48,321 nt of DNA from Streptomyces chilikensis (GTDB lineage: Bacteria; Actinomycetota; Actinomycetes; Streptomycetales; Streptomycetaceae). The translations under genes were made by a program, and so were the position numbers. Shown in pieces: positions 25,514 to 33,348 of the stretch. Location of the stretch: contig NZ_LWCC02000152.1 in assembly GCF_001642695.1 (NCBI RefSeq), forward strand, positions 1 through 48,321, written 5' to 3'. Under the pieces are notes generated by a model. That model searched no databases, was not told where the DNA came from, and worked only from the letters and a program-made list of their open reading frames with translations. Each line of letters begins with the position of its first letter. The first letter of the stretch is position 1.

Positions 25514-27325
25514 TCACGCGTCCAGCCCGGCCAGCACCAGCGGCAGGCGGGTCGCCCCGCCGGCCGTGATACGGACCGGGACGCCCCAGTCCTGCTGGTG
25601 CACGTGGCAGGCGGGGTACTCGTTCTCCGGGTCGTCGTCGCAGGAGGCGGCCATCGCGGAGACGTGGAGCACGCCCTCCGGCACGTCCGGGTCCAGCTCC
25701 AGCACCCGGGCGAGGTCGGTGTCCGCGCCCCCGCCCGCCAGCAGCAGTTCCGGCGGGGTCGAGGAGACCAGCAGACGGGTCGACGGCCCGTAGCGGGTGT
25801 CCAGCTTCTGGCCCGCGGGCGCCTGGAAGATGACGTCGAGCTCCAGCCGTCCCGGAGCCACCTCGGTCGCCGCGCGCTGCGTGCGGTGCGCGACCGACTC
25901 CACCCGCACCGCCTCCTCCGGCAGCCGCAGCCGGGTCAGCCGGTGCCGCGCCGACTCGACGACCACGATGTCCTCGCCGACCAGCACGGCGTCGCTGGGC
26001 TCGCGCAGGTCGGTGGCGAGCGTGGTGACCTCGCCGGTGGCGGGGTCGAAGCGGCGCAGCGCGTGGTTGTAGGTGTCGCTGACCGCGACCGAGCCGTCGG
26101 GCAGCGGGGTGACGCCCAGCGGGTGCTGGAGGAGCGCCTGCGCGGCCTCTCCGTCGCGGTGGCCGAAGTCGAAGAGCCCGGTGCCGACCGCGGTGTGCAC
26201 GGAGCCGTCCTTCTCCACCCAGCGCAGGGCGCTGGTCTCGGAGTCCGCGAGCCACAGCCGCTCCCCGTCGGCGGAGACCGCGAGACCCGAGGGCTGCGCG
26301 AACCACGCCTCGCCGCCGGGGCCGTCGACCAGGCCCTCGTTGGTGGTGCCGGCCGTCACCTCGACCGTGCCGGACGCCGGGTCCCACGCCCAGAGCTGGT
26401 GGACGCCGGCCATGGCGATCCACACCTTGCCCTGCCAGTGGGCGACGTCCCACGGCGAGGAGAGGCTGACCCGGTCGGCGGCGCCCGCGGTGGGCTCGCC
26501 CTGCATCCACTGCCGGCCGGTGCCGGCCACCGTGGTGACCTCGCCGGTGGACAGGTCCAGGCGGCGCAGCGCGTGGTTGACGGTGTCCGCGACGACCACG
26601 GTGGTGTCGTCCAGCAGCGCGAGGCCCTGCGGCTCGCTGAACCGCGCGGTGGCGGCGTCGCCGTCGGCCAGGCCGCGCCCGCCGGCGCCGATGCGGCGCA
26701 CCACCGTCTCGCCGTCCGCCTCCAGCTCCACCAGCTGGTGCCGGGTGGTGTCGCTGACGAGGAGGTTCCCGCCCGGCAGCAGCAGCGCCTTGCCGGGGAA
26801 GCGGAGGGTGGTCGGCTGCGGCTCCGGCGGCACGTAGGGGCCGTCGCCGCGGCGCAGGGTGCCCTTGGCCTCGTGCTCGGCCTCCAGCTCCTCCACCAGC
26901 TTCTCGATGGCGTGCGCGTGGCCCTCGCCGGCGTGCTGGGCGACGATGTAGCCCTCCGGGTCGACGACGACCAGCGTGGGCCAGGCGCGGACCGCGTACT
27001 GCTTCCAGGTGGCCAGCTCCGGGTCGTCCAGCACCGGGTGCTCCACCCCGTACCGCTCGACGGCGTCGACCACGGCCTGGTGCTCCGCCTCGTGGACGAA
27101 CTTGGGCGAGTGCACGCCGATGATCGCCAGCGTGTCGCGGTGTTTCTCCTCCAGCTCCCTCAGCTCGTCGAGGACGTGCAGGCAGTTCACACAGCAGAAG
27201 GTCCAAAAATCTACCACCACTAGACGACCTCGCAGGTCCGCCAGGGTGAGGTTCTTCCCGCCGGTATTGATCCATCCGCCCTTACCGACCAGCTCAGGGG
27301 CGCGGACACGTGCTCGCTTCGTCAT
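25514..27325 (-). CDS. Thioredoxin-like/NHL-repeat protein with element-supplied N-terminus
   Basis: A 603-residue protein. A thioredoxin-like domain (about 1-150) carries WTFCCVNC, with a CxxC redox pair at 45-48, and is followed by a six-bladed NHL propeller (about 165-490; repeats such as FSEPQGLALLDDTTVVVADTVNHALRRLD) and a C-terminal beta domain. It is related to animal NHLRC2; the bacterial role is unknown. The gene is the target of the 10.1-kb element. Codons 1-41 come from the element, the rest from the chromosome, and the junction lies at W41-T42. The hybrid frame is intact. No good ribosome-binding site precedes ATG 27325, so expression may have changed. Confidence 0.9.
   Translation of the reverse strand: MTKRARVRAPELVGKGGWINTGGKNLTLADLRGRLVVVDFWTFCCVNCLHVLDELRELEEKHRDTLAIIGVHSPKFVHEAEHQAVVDAVERYGVEHPVLDDPELATWKQYAVRAWPTLVVVDPEGYIVAQHAGEGHAHAIEKLVEELEAEHEAKGTLRRGDGPYVPPEPQPTTLRFPGKALLLPGGNLLVSDTTRHQLVELEADGETVVRRIGAGGRGLADGDAATARFSEPQGLALLDDTTVVVADTVNHALRRLDLSTGEVTTVAGTGRQWMQGEPTAGAADRVSLSSPWDVAHWQGKVWIAMAGVHQLWAWDPASGTVEVTAGTTNEGLVDGPGGEAWFAQPSGLAVSADGERLWLADSETSALRWVEKDGSVHTAVGTGLFDFGHRDGEAAQALLQHPLGVTPLPDGSVAVSDTYNHALRRFDPATGEVTTLATDLREPSDAVLVGEDIVVVESARHRLTRLRLPEEAVRVESVAHRTQRAATEVAPGRLELDVIFQAPAGQKLDTRYGPSTRLLVSSTPPELLLAGGGADTDLARVLELDPDVPEGVLHVSAMAASCDDDPENEYPACHVHQQDWGVPVRITAGGATRLPLVLAGLDA
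27201..27205. other. attL core (element left end)
   Basis: GTCCA is shared with the right junction at 37333-37337. To the left is chromosomal coding sequence for the CxxC motif; to the right is the element's imitation of the gene's 5' end. Serine recombinases use a very short crossover, which must lie in or next to this shared pentamer. Confidence 0.65.
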
Positions 27326-27346
27326 CCATACAGGGTCGCCCACTGA

Positions 27347-27356
27347 CGCGTAAACG
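27347..27356. promoter_or_regulatory. GTAAACG motif, copy 1
   Basis: CGCGTAAACG differs at one base from the CGTGTAAACG motif found three more times in the element. It lies 22 bases upstream of the hybrid thioredoxin/NHL start codon, between that gene and the terminator of the Lys-rich protein gene. Confidence 0.35.
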
Positions 27357-27357
27357 C

Positions 27358-27389
27358 AAAAAGTGCCCCCACCCATCGAGGGCGGGGGC
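27358..27389 (-). terminator. Terminator of the Lys/Ala-rich protein gene
   Basis: On the minus strand a GCCCCC/GGGGGC hairpin with an extended CCC/GGG base is followed directly by five T. It separates element transcription from the hybrid host gene. Confidence 0.75.
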
Positions 27390-27437
27390 GGTCGGTGGCC
27401 AGTGGTGCCACCAGCGCCCACTACGGGCGCGGGCTGG

Positions 27438-28010
27438 TCACTCGGCGGCCTTGGCCTCCGTGTCGGCAAGGGCGGAGGCGCAGCCCTTGCACCACTCAGC
27501 CGGGCTGCGGCGGGCGATCCAGGCGGCACGGTGCGTCTGGCACGACATGTACTCGTCGTGGTCGATGCAAGCGGCGGCCCACTGGAAGCCGGTCACCACC
27601 TTGCCGAGGAAATCGGCGAGCTTCACGGACGCCGTGAGCGTGCCCGTCTGCCGAGCGATGCCCGCCCAGCGGACGCCGGGGATACCGGCCGCGAGGTCGG
27701 CGGTCTTGCCGGAGGCGAACACCTTGGTCTCTCCGCGCGGCTTGGTCTTCCGGGGCTTCCGAGCGGCGGCCTTCTTGGTCGTGGTCTTCTTCGGAGCGGC
27801 CTTCTTGGGCGCGGCCTTCTTCGCCTTCGGCTTTGCCGGGCTCGTCACCGGCGCGGCCTCCGCGACCGGCTCGGCGGGGGCGACCCGGATGCAGGTCTTG
27901 CAGGTAGCCGCTGCGTCCGTCGCGGTGATCGCGCCGGCACGGCCGCACCCCGGCTTGCCGTCAATGATCAGGTGAACCGCTTTGCCCGCGCCGATCGTGC
28001 CGTTCGTCAT
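27438..28010 (-). CDS. Lys/Ala-rich protein with Cys pairs
   Basis: A 190-residue protein. Cys near the N-terminus (KPGCGRAG, CKTC) and near the C-terminus (CIDHDEYMSCQTH, WCKGC) suggest two zinc-binding ends. They flank a histone-H1-like stretch of AAPKKAAPKKTTTKKAAARK type around residues 62-92. The basic middle should bind nucleic acid. No family is recognised. ATG 28010 has GGAGG upstream. It is the last minus-strand gene of the element before the target gene and has its own terminator. It might act in compaction, regulation or packaging of element DNA. Confidence 0.7.
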   Translation of the reverse strand: MTNGTIGAGKAVHLIIDGKPGCGRAGAITATDAAATCKTCIRVAPAEPVAEAAPVTSPAKPKAKKAAPKKAAPKKTTTKKAAARKPRKTKPRGETKVFASGKTADLAAGIPGVRWAGIARQTGTLTASVKLADFLGKVVTGFQWAAACIDHDEYMSCQTHRAAWIARRSPAEWCKGCASALADTEAKAAE

Positions 28011-28115
28011 GTCGTCCTCCGTGTCGTTGTCGTGGTGACGACTTCATGCAAAGACGCTGGTCACGCCCCTGGGAGGAGCCGATCGGCGGGAAGTGGCTGA
28101 CGCCACAAATACGAA

Positions 28116-28155
28116 GGCCCCGCCCACGCGTCGCGGAACACGCGCGGACGGGGCC
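28116..28155 (-). terminator. Terminator after the 62-aa gene
   Basis: GGCCCCG (28116-28122) pairs with CGGGGCC (28149-28155) with further GCGCG pairing inside. On the minus strand it is followed by TTCGTATTT. It ends the three-gene overlapping operon. Confidence 0.6.
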
Positions 28156-28169
28156 GGGTTGAATGGCCG

Positions 28170-28358
28170 CTAGGGCTGACGCGGCGGGCGCGGCTTGTGG
28201 GTGGAGTGATCGCACCCCTTCACGAGACAGGGAAGCGCGTTCCGGGGGAACTGCAGCACGTTGGACACCGGGTCGCGGTACCCGCCGTAGCGCGTCCACC
28301 AGGCCTCTTCGCTGTCGCGGTATGCCTCGGGCGGCGGGGCCTCTTCCGCCTCGCTCAT
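28170..28358 (-). CDS. Small unknown protein of the element
   Basis: A 62-residue protein with an acidic Pro-rich start (MSEAEEAPPPEA) and a single CLVKGCDHSTH motif that could bind a metal. Its ATG overlaps the stop codon of the preceding gene (ATGA), so it is translationally coupled. No family is recognised. Confidence 0.6.
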   Translation of the reverse strand: MSEAEEAPPPEAYRDSEEAWWTRYGGYRDPVSNVLQFPRNALPCLVKGCDHSTHKPRPPRQP

Positions 28359-28609
28359 TCGACGCCCCTCGTAGCCACGTTGATCACACGGTCAAGGGCG
28401 TCCGCCAGGAGCGGCACGAACGCGGCCAGTTCCTCGGCGGTCGCCTTTCCGCCGACCACGGCCCGAACAACGGAGGCCAGCGCGCGGGCACTCTCCAGGT
28501 CGCGAGCGTCCGCCAGCGCTTCCAGCGTCCCGCCGGGGGCCGCGATCACGTAGACGGCCTTCCCGCCGCATTCGCCCGCGTAGCGCGGTTCGTCATCGCC
28601 ATAGATCAC
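28355..28609 (-). CDS. Small unknown protein of the element
   Basis: An 84-residue protein starting VIYGDDEPRYAGECGGKAVYVIAAPGG and ending in a helical LLADALDRVINVATRG stretch. The GTG start overlaps the previous gene's TGA (GTGA), which fixes this start and implies coupled translation. No family is recognised. Confidence 0.6.
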   Translation of the reverse strand: MIYGDDEPRYAGECGGKAVYVIAAPGGTLEALADARDLESARALASVVRAVVGGKATAEELAAFVPLLADALDRVINVATRGVE

Positions 28610-28908
28610 AGCGCCACCCCCAGGGGTACGTAGTCCTGTCCGAGCGACGCGAGAACAGCGGCGCGGCGGCGTTCCCGTTGCAGCCGGGCTATGCGGCTGC
28701 GCTCGGCCGCGAGGACATAGCCGCGTACGTACATGCGCTCGAATGACTCTTCCGGTTCGTCGTCCGCCCAGTGCGGGACCACTTCCAGTCGAGGGCGCGG
28801 GGCGGTCCGGGGCGGTGTCGCGGGGAACGGCGGACCGGCTGGGGTCGATCGGCGCTTGCCGTGACCCGGCATGAACAGGGCAAGGAGTGCAGCCAGTATG
28901 GTTCGCAT
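28606..28908 (-). CDS. Small basic protein with possible N-terminal membrane helix
   Basis: A 100-residue protein. MRTILAALLALFMPGHGKRR gives a short hydrophobic segment that could be a membrane anchor or weak signal; the rest is Arg-rich, with FERMYVRGYVLAAERSRIARLQRERRRAAVLA forming a basic helix. ATG 28908 has GGGAGCG upstream; the longer upstream open frame has no such support. It is the first gene of a three-gene unit and is divergent from the GntR regulator gene, 157 bases away, so is a likely target of it. Confidence 0.6.
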   Translation of the reverse strand: MRTILAALLALFMPGHGKRRSTPAGPPFPATPPRTAPRPRLEVVPHWADDEPEESFERMYVRGYVLAAERSRIARLQRERRRAAVLASLGQDYVPLGVAL

Positions 28909-29032
28909 GTCGTCGCTCCCCAGGTAGCGATGGCCGGCCCCGGGGTGTTCGCCGCACCGCCGGGGCGCATTCGTTTCTGACGGAACGACGGTACACCCGT
29001 GCGCACCACCCCGCACCAGGTCGCATCAGATC

Positions 29033-29044
29033 GCACGGTTGTGC
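29033..29044. promoter_or_regulatory. Candidate autoregulatory operator of the element GntR gene
   Basis: GCAC-GGTT-GTGC is a perfect short palindrome 22 bases before the GntR start, with further GCGCACC copies on each side (near 29001 and 29052). Confidence 0.3.
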
Positions 29045-29065
29045 AGGTAGGCGCACCATTGGCCC

Positions 29066-29323
29066 ATGGCTCGCACTATCAATCCGGACGACCCGCGCCA
29101 CCCGTACCAGCAGATCGCCGACCACATCGCGGACGACATCGCGTCCGGCGAGCTGACCGGCCGGGTGCCGTCGGAGCTGGAGCTCCGCAAGGAGTACTCG
29201 GCTGGTGCGTCGACCGTGCAGCGGGCGCTGTCCGTCCTCCGCGAGCGGGGCTTGATCTACACCGTGGCCGGGCGCGGGTCGTTTGTGCAGGCTCCGGAAG
29301 ACGCAAAAACGCCCCGCGCCTAG
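29066..29323 (+). CDS. Minimal GntR-type winged-helix regulator
   Basis: An 85-residue protein that is almost only a GntR DNA-binding domain: HPYQQIADHIADDIASGELTG, VPSELELRKEYSAGASTVQRALSVLRERGLIYTVAGRGSFV. There is no effector domain. Similar minimal GntR proteins regulate mobile elements in Streptomyces (for example KorSA of pSAM2, larger). It is transcribed against most element genes and faces the three-gene operon; its likely task is to silence element promoters. The upstream region contains several GCGCACC/GCAC half-sites, including GCAC-GGTT-GTGC at 29033-29044. Confidence 0.85.
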   Translation: MARTINPDDPRHPYQQIADHIADDIASGELTGRVPSELELRKEYSAGASTVQRALSVLRERGLIYTVAGRGSFVQAPEDAKTPRA

Positions 29324-29350
29324 CTCCACGGGGGAACCAGGGGCGGGGCG
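29305..29350 (-). terminator. Terminator after the RHH gene
   Basis: CGCCCCGC (29310-29317) pairs with GCGGGGCG (29343-29350), and five T follow on the minus strand. It overlaps the 3' end of the convergent GntR gene. Confidence 0.65.
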
Positions 29351-29358
29351 TGTAAACG
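29349..29358. promoter_or_regulatory. GTAAACG motif, copy 2
   Basis: CGTGTAAACG lies between the convergent GntR and RHH genes, right at the foot of the terminator hairpin. Confidence 0.35.
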
Positions 29359-29361
29359 CGG

Positions 29362-29655
29362 TCAGCGGGTGTCCGACGCGGTCGGCGGACGGGGCGTCGC
29401 TCGAAGGGTGGCCGGGCTCAGCGAGACGGAGCCGGTGTCGGACAGGCAGACGCGGAAGCCCACCACGGCGGACGGCGCAGCCGGGCTTTCATTGCGGACG
29501 GACCAAGCACGTCGGACAAGGTCGGCGTACACGCGGAGCGCGTGGCGGACGACGTCCGTAGCGGTGACGTCGCCGCCGGCGGTCAGCTCGGCGATGGTGT
29601 CGGACAGGGCGTTGTCCAGGCGGACGGTAAGGCGTCGCTGTGTCGGCGCGGTCAT
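29362..29655 (-). CDS. Ribbon-helix-helix-type small protein
   Basis: A 97-residue protein. The first 45 residues, TQRRLTVRLDNALSDTIAELTAG followed by ATDVVRHALRVYADLVRRAW, fit a ribbon-helix-helix DNA-binding fold of the CopG/Arc type. The tail is of unknown structure. ATG 29655 has GAGGAGGG upstream. It is probably a second regulator of the element, lying next to the GntR gene. Confidence 0.7.
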   Translation of the reverse strand: MTAPTQRRLTVRLDNALSDTIAELTAGGDVTATDVVRHALRVYADLVRRAWSVRNESPAAPSAVVGFRVCLSDTGSVSLSPATLRATPRPPTASDTR

Positions 29656-29697
29656 GGGGTGCCCTCCTCGTTCGGCTTGCGCCCTACGCACGCCAAC

Positions 29698-29725
29698 GCC
29701 CCGGCACCAGCGGAGTGCCGGGGGC
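29698..29725. terminator. Hairpin upstream of the RHH gene
   Basis: GCCCCGGCAC (29698-29707) pairs with GTGCCGGGGC, seven-base loop. It has no T run on either side, so it may be a terminator or a regulatory stem. Confidence 0.4.
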
Positions 29726-29874
29726 ATCAGGCGAGGGAGGCGCGCCGGGGGATCAGTCCCGGCGGTCGTTGAGTGGGCCAGTCGTGGGCGGCGTGTTCAG
29801 GGCCTATGCGGTCGAAGCTCTGTTCTTGCTCAAAACGGCATAACCGGCTCCCCGGCTTGGGCATCGTCCGCCTC

Positions 29875-30696
29875 ATGCAGCTTTCTTACTTGATGCCGCT
29901 GGCGACCGTGGTCACCTCGTCTGTAACCGCGTTCGTCGCTGTATGGGTCGCAGTGCACAGCTCTCGCTCCGCGTGGAGTCGGGAGCAGATAGCCAGGCAG
30001 TCCGAGGTGTTGGGGGACCTCTTGGACATTGCCGAGGAGGTGACCGACTCCCAGCCCAGAGACCTGGACACGGTGTCAGTGGCGCGCGCTGTTAAGGGCA
30101 AGTGGCTGCGAGTTCGGATGGCCGGCGTCCCGAAGCACATTCTGGAGCTCGCCCGTGCGGTCGCCCTTGAAGTGGTCGAGCTTTGCGACCGTGTCCCTAT
30201 GGGCCGTGATGAAGCTGATGACCCCTGGTGGGCGGACCAGAAGCTCGCCAACCTTCGCGCCGAAGCCGATTGGGAGGAGTACGACGAGGACAACGGACAG
30301 ATCTACAACCATCCCGAAGCCATCTGGGCGATCGGCGAGCTGGACAAGCTGCACGCGGCGCAGGCGAAGGCTGCCGAAGAAGGTGGACCCGAGCCGGACC
30401 CGACCGAAGCGCGGAAGGCCATGCAGTACGCCCAGGAAGACCAGCGGACGATCGACATGCTGACCGGTTCCAAGGCTGTGCGTGACCGGCTGCGGGACGA
30501 GCACGAGCGGACGAGGGCCGAACGGCTCGCGGCGCGGACGAAGCAAGAGCAGGAGTACGAAGCGCATCGGCAGGCCCTGATCGCAGCCACGACCAAGTTG
30601 GTCGGCGCAACGGGCAAATGGATCGGCAGTGGTCGGGCCTCAGATGCCCTCGGCCTTCGCTCCCTGCTGCCGTCGCCTCGGCGAGCTGCGGAATGA
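29875..30696 (+). CDS. Membrane-anchored unknown protein of the element
   Basis: A 273-residue protein with one N-terminal membrane segment (MPLATVVTSSVTAFVAVWVAVH) and a long, highly charged, helical cytoplasmic part rich in Glu, Lys and Arg (HERTRAERLAARTKQEQEYEAHRQ), likely coiled coil. It has no enzyme motif. ATG 29875 directly precedes the membrane helix; no clear Shine-Dalgarno is seen. It is one of only two + strand genes in the element and lies in less GC-rich DNA than its surroundings. It could be a cargo gene, for example in superinfection exclusion; that is speculation. Confidence 0.65.
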   Translation: MQLSYLMPLATVVTSSVTAFVAVWVAVHSSRSAWSREQIARQSEVLGDLLDIAEEVTDSQPRDLDTVSVARAVKGKWLRVRMAGVPKHILELARAVALEVVELCDRVPMGRDEADDPWWADQKLANLRAEADWEEYDEDNGQIYNHPEAIWAIGELDKLHAAQAKAAEEGGPEPDPTEARKAMQYAQEDQRTIDMLTGSKAVRDRLRDEHERTRAERLAARTKQEQEYEAHRQALIAATTKLVGATGKWIGSGRASDALGLRSLLPSPRRAAE

Positions 30697-30722
30697 GTAA
30701 CCGATGCTGAACAGTCCGTCGG

Positions 30723-30911
30723 TCAGCCGGGCATTGCGTCCAATCGGCATTGAAGGCAGGTGCTGCCCGGCATGACGCCGCGCTCGTGCCGCTCGCAAAT
30801 CGTCCACCCGGTGGCGTCCAGTTCATTCCAAGGACCGTAGGGCGGCTGGGCGGGCTGGTCGCTGGGGCGGTGGGACGCTCGGTGCTGCCGGGCTCGTCGG
30901 CGTTCACTCAT
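30723..30911 (-). CDS. Small zinc-finger-like protein
   Basis: A 62-residue protein with an Arg-rich start and CERHERGVMPGSTCLQC, giving a Cys-His/Cys-x2-Cys arrangement that could bind zinc. It overlaps the TerS-like gene by eight bases, so the two are co-translated. No family is recognised. Confidence 0.6.
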   Translation of the reverse strand: MSERRRARQHRASHRPSDQPAQPPYGPWNELDATGWTICERHERGVMPGSTCLQCRLDAMPG

Positions 30912-31257
30912 CGCCGATCACCCAACCAAGCGCCACCATGGCGCGCGGAGTGAGGCCGAGCTGTTCGTATGCATGTCGGGCTTCGGCGGCAGTCCATGCC
31001 GAAGCGCGGTCGGCCATGATCAGCGACTCGTACACGACAAGCGCGGCGACCATGCCCACGCACGACTCGTCCCACATGTTCGCCTGTGGCGACGACCACA
31101 GCTGAGCCCAGCGGGCGTGTTCGTGGTCGGACCACTCCCGCCCGGCCGGGATCGTCGGCGCGGGAAGGTCGCAAGCGGTCGGCAGCACGGTCTTGTCGCC
31201 GGCGGAACCGGCTCGCCGGGCGTACCTGCCGAGCGAGGTGCCGAGCGGTACGGGCAT
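30904..31257 (-). CDS. Phage small-terminase-like protein
   Basis: A 117-residue protein with the pattern of actinobacterial TerS proteins: a LP..APTIPAG start, REWSDHEHARWAQLWSSPQANMWDES, then VAALVVYESLIMA, EARHAYEQLGLTPRAMVALGW. TerS recognises phage DNA for packaging. The next gene upstream but close by encodes an HNH nuclease, the usual partner in packaging modules. No large terminase gene is present. ATG 31257 has AAGGAG upstream. The identification rests on remembered family patterns, not on a search. Confidence 0.6.
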   Translation of the reverse strand: MPVPLGTSLGRYARRAGSAGDKTVLPTACDLPAPTIPAGREWSDHEHARWAQLWSSPQANMWDESCVGMVAALVVYESLIMADRASAWTAAEARHAYEQLGLTPRAMVALGWVIGDE

Positions 31258-31369
31258 ATCGGTGACTCCTTGTGGTCGGCTTTGGGTTGAAGATTGGGCG
31301 CGCCTCCGCAGGCCCTCCCCTGCGTTCGACGCCCCCTAGGGGTTAGGGGGCACCCGGGAGGGGGAGGGC

Positions 31370-31795
31370 TCACGCAGCGTCTAGGCCGTTGACCTGATCA
31401 CGCATGGTGCGTCGGTCGTGATGTGCCTTGGTCATCGCTCGGAGGTTGGACCAGTCGTGACCACGAGGGCCGAGCGGTCCGAGGCCGTCGATGTGGTCAA
31501 CGACCGTGGCAGCCGGGCGGAGGATGGCGGGGAGCTGTAGGCACTCGTCGCACTCGCAGTACGGGTGCTCACGGAGGAAAGCCGCGCGGGTGCGTTGCCA
31601 GTCCTTCCGGCCATACGCGGCGTAATGCGCGCGGTTGCGCTTCCGGCGCTGGCTGTCGTTGGTGCGTCGGCAGCCGTGGCACTTGCCCGACGCCACCAGG
31701 CACGAACAGCCGGACGTGGTGCACACGGACAACGCCCGGCCGTTCGAGTTCGGCGGCTCGCATGAGTGGCAGGCCGCGGGGCGGTCGTCAGGCAT
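31370..31795 (-). CDS. HNH endonuclease
   Basis: A 141-residue nuclease of the phage HNH type. The motif is complete: CECDECLQLPA for zinc, VVDHIDGLGPLGPRGHDWSNLRAM with the catalytic His and the Asn, and KAHHDRRT with the last His. An extra N-terminal Cys cluster (CHSCEPP, CTTSGCSCLVASGKCHGC) forms another zinc-binding part. HNH proteins next to terminase genes take part in DNA packaging of many cos phages. Here it follows the TerS-like gene in the same transcription unit, which supports a packaging role for the pair. Confidence 0.9.
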   Translation of the reverse strand: MPDDRPAACHSCEPPNSNGRALSVCTTSGCSCLVASGKCHGCRRTNDSQRRKRNRAHYAAYGRKDWQRTRAAFLREHPYCECDECLQLPAILRPAATVVDHIDGLGPLGPRGHDWSNLRAMTKAHHDRRTMRDQVNGLDAA

Positions 31796-31991
31796 AGCGC
31801 CCGGCGGCTACGGCAGCGATTGCTCGGCTCACGCGGGTCGGACCGTGGGAGCCGCCTTCGATGGAAGCGGCAGCGACGAGGACGCGGCGCAGTAGCTCAT
31901 CCATCGTGATCGTGCCGACGGTGAGCCGGTCGGCGAACGCGTTCTCGATGGCGACGAGGTCGCGGTCGACGGATGCGCGGGTGTTAGCCAT
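31788..31991 (-). CDS. Small unknown protein of the element
   Basis: A 67-residue, mostly helical protein: MANTRASVDRDLVAIENAFADRL ... ITMDELLRRVLVAAASIEGG. No motif is recognised. It overlaps the HNH gene by eight bases and must be co-expressed with it. Confidence 0.55.
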   Translation of the reverse strand: MANTRASVDRDLVAIENAFADRLTVGTITMDELLRRVLVAAASIEGGSHGPTRVSRAIAAVAAGRYA

Positions 31992-32016
31992 GGTGGCTTC
32001 CTTTCGGTGGTGTTGG

Positions 32017-32802
32017 TCAGGTGGCGGACCGCATGAGGTAGTCGGGCATCTCCTCCGGGTGCACCAGTTCGGCCTCGTCCCGGCTGATGAAGTGGGCGGC
32101 GTGGGAAGCCTTCATGCGGCCGACCGGCGAACCATCGGTGCGCCGAACCTCCACCATCGGGTCAGGAAGCGGCTCGGCCGCCTGGGCGAACGACTCCTCG
32201 ATCTTGGCGACCTCGGCAGCGCCCCACACGTCGCGACCGTCGATGTCCTGGGCGCGCCGACCAAACGCGGTGTGGGGCATGTCCACCTGCCCGGCGAAGT
32301 CGGGGGACACGCCGGGGATCGTCCATGCGAGAGCCCATGTGCGCAGGTTGAGCGCTCGCCCGTACTCCTCGCGGGCGGCCTGCATCGCGTTCCACGCAGC
32401 GATGTACCGCTCACCGGCGGCGGTCGACTCCGCCTCGGCGGCGGCCAGGACGTTCACGGCCTCGCCCTTTACGGCGCGCACGGCTGCGACGTCGGCGCGC
32501 TTCACTTCGGTGACGAGTTCGCGGGCAGCGCCGAGGACACGCGGGCGGAGCCGGTCGACGCGGTCGACCTGCGGCTCCCCGGCGAGCGGGTCCCGGCCGT
32601 CCTTGATCGCTTCGCGGGCGGCTCGCTCGTCGGCGGCCTCGGCGACGCGGCGGTAGTCGTCGCGGAGGACGCCGTAGTTGTCGGACTCGAAGTCCACGAA
32701 GCGAGAGTGGGCTTCGTCCCGTGCCTTGATCAGCTTTCGCGTGGCGGGGGAGAAGTACTTCGAGTCGGGAAAGCGGGTGGCGTCGGCGTAGATGTCAGCC
32801 AT
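32017..32802 (-). CDS. Unknown 261-aa helical protein of the element
   Basis: A 261-residue charged, Ala/Arg/Glu-rich protein. Residues about 15-165 look like long helices (LRDDYRRVAEAADERAAREA, AAEAESTAAGERYIAAWNAMQ). The C-terminal third contains SPDFAGQVDMPHTAFGRRAQD and HAAHFISRDEAELVHPEEMPDYL. No family is recognised. ATG 32802 has AGAAGGAG upstream, and a CGTGTAAACG motif lies 22 bases before the start. It may be the first gene of the unit running down to the TerS-like and zinc-finger genes. Confidence 0.65.
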   Translation of the reverse strand: MADIYADATRFPDSKYFSPATRKLIKARDEAHSRFVDFESDNYGVLRDDYRRVAEAADERAAREAIKDGRDPLAGEPQVDRVDRLRPRVLGAARELVTEVKRADVAAVRAVKGEAVNVLAAAEAESTAAGERYIAAWNAMQAAREEYGRALNLRTWALAWTIPGVSPDFAGQVDMPHTAFGRRAQDIDGRDVWGAAEVAKIEESFAQAAEPLPDPMVEVRRTDGSPVGRMKASHAAHFISRDEAELVHPEEMPDYLMRSAT

Positions 32803-32824
32803 GGATGGGCTCCTTCTGGGAGGG

Positions 32825-32834
32825 CGTGTAAACG
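32825..32834. promoter_or_regulatory. GTAAACG motif, copy 3
   Basis: CGTGTAAACG sits 22 bases before the 261-aa protein gene, next to its ribosome-binding site. Binding of a repressor here would block that unit. Confidence 0.4.
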
Positions 32835-32937
32835 AGGTGGGCCAGCTGGGCTGACCGAATGGGCGGCGCCGGCGGGATTGAGAAGCCGCGTGTGCCAGGC
32901 GGCGAGGCCGCGGCTTTGGCCAGCGATGGGCGTCAGG

Positions 32938-33348
32938 TCAGCGCCGACGGCTGCCGGGCTGGGAGGCGGGGCGGTGACCGGCTTCGCGACGGATGCGGGT
33001 GGTCAGGTCGGCGTCCCGGAACCGTTGCTGTCGGTAGGCGAGCACCTGGGCGACGAACGCCGGATCGCGGAAGCGGACACCGTTCACTACTCGCTCGCGT
33101 CGCGAGCCTGCCCGACGGCGATGCACGGAGTATCCGAGCGCCTTGATGCAGCGCTCTACAACGCCGGGACTCAGCTTCGGCCGCCCGGCTGCAAGCAGTG
33201 CTTCGAGGATGACGCCGTACGCGTCGAGATAGGAAACCAAGGCGTGTCGCGGAGCGGGAGCCATGACGGCAGCCGCAAGCTTGGCGACCTCATCGACATG
33301 GGCAGCGTCGCCGGGACGAAGCCGTTCGGGATGCGGAATGTGGGTCAC
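32938..33348 (-). CDS. Unknown 136-aa basic protein of the element
   Basis: A 136-residue basic protein. LSPGVVERCIKALGYSVHRRRAGSRRERVVNGVRFRDPAF and a terminal RRR suggest nucleic-acid binding. No family is recognised. Its GTG start overlaps the TGA of the upstream gene (GTGA), fixing the start. Confidence 0.6.
   Translation of the reverse strand: MTHIPHPERLRPGDAAHVDEVAKLAAAVMAPAPRHALVSYLDAYGVILEALLAAGRPKLSPGVVERCIKALGYSVHRRRAGSRRERVVNGVRFRDPAFVAQVLAYRQQRFRDADLTTRIRREAGHRPASQPGSRRR

Noticed and set aside
24257-27223. A 988-codon open frame starting with the subtilase
   Set aside because: Beyond about 25250 it is out of frame with one real gene and antisense to another; no domain is seen. 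It is reported as a missing stop codon instead.
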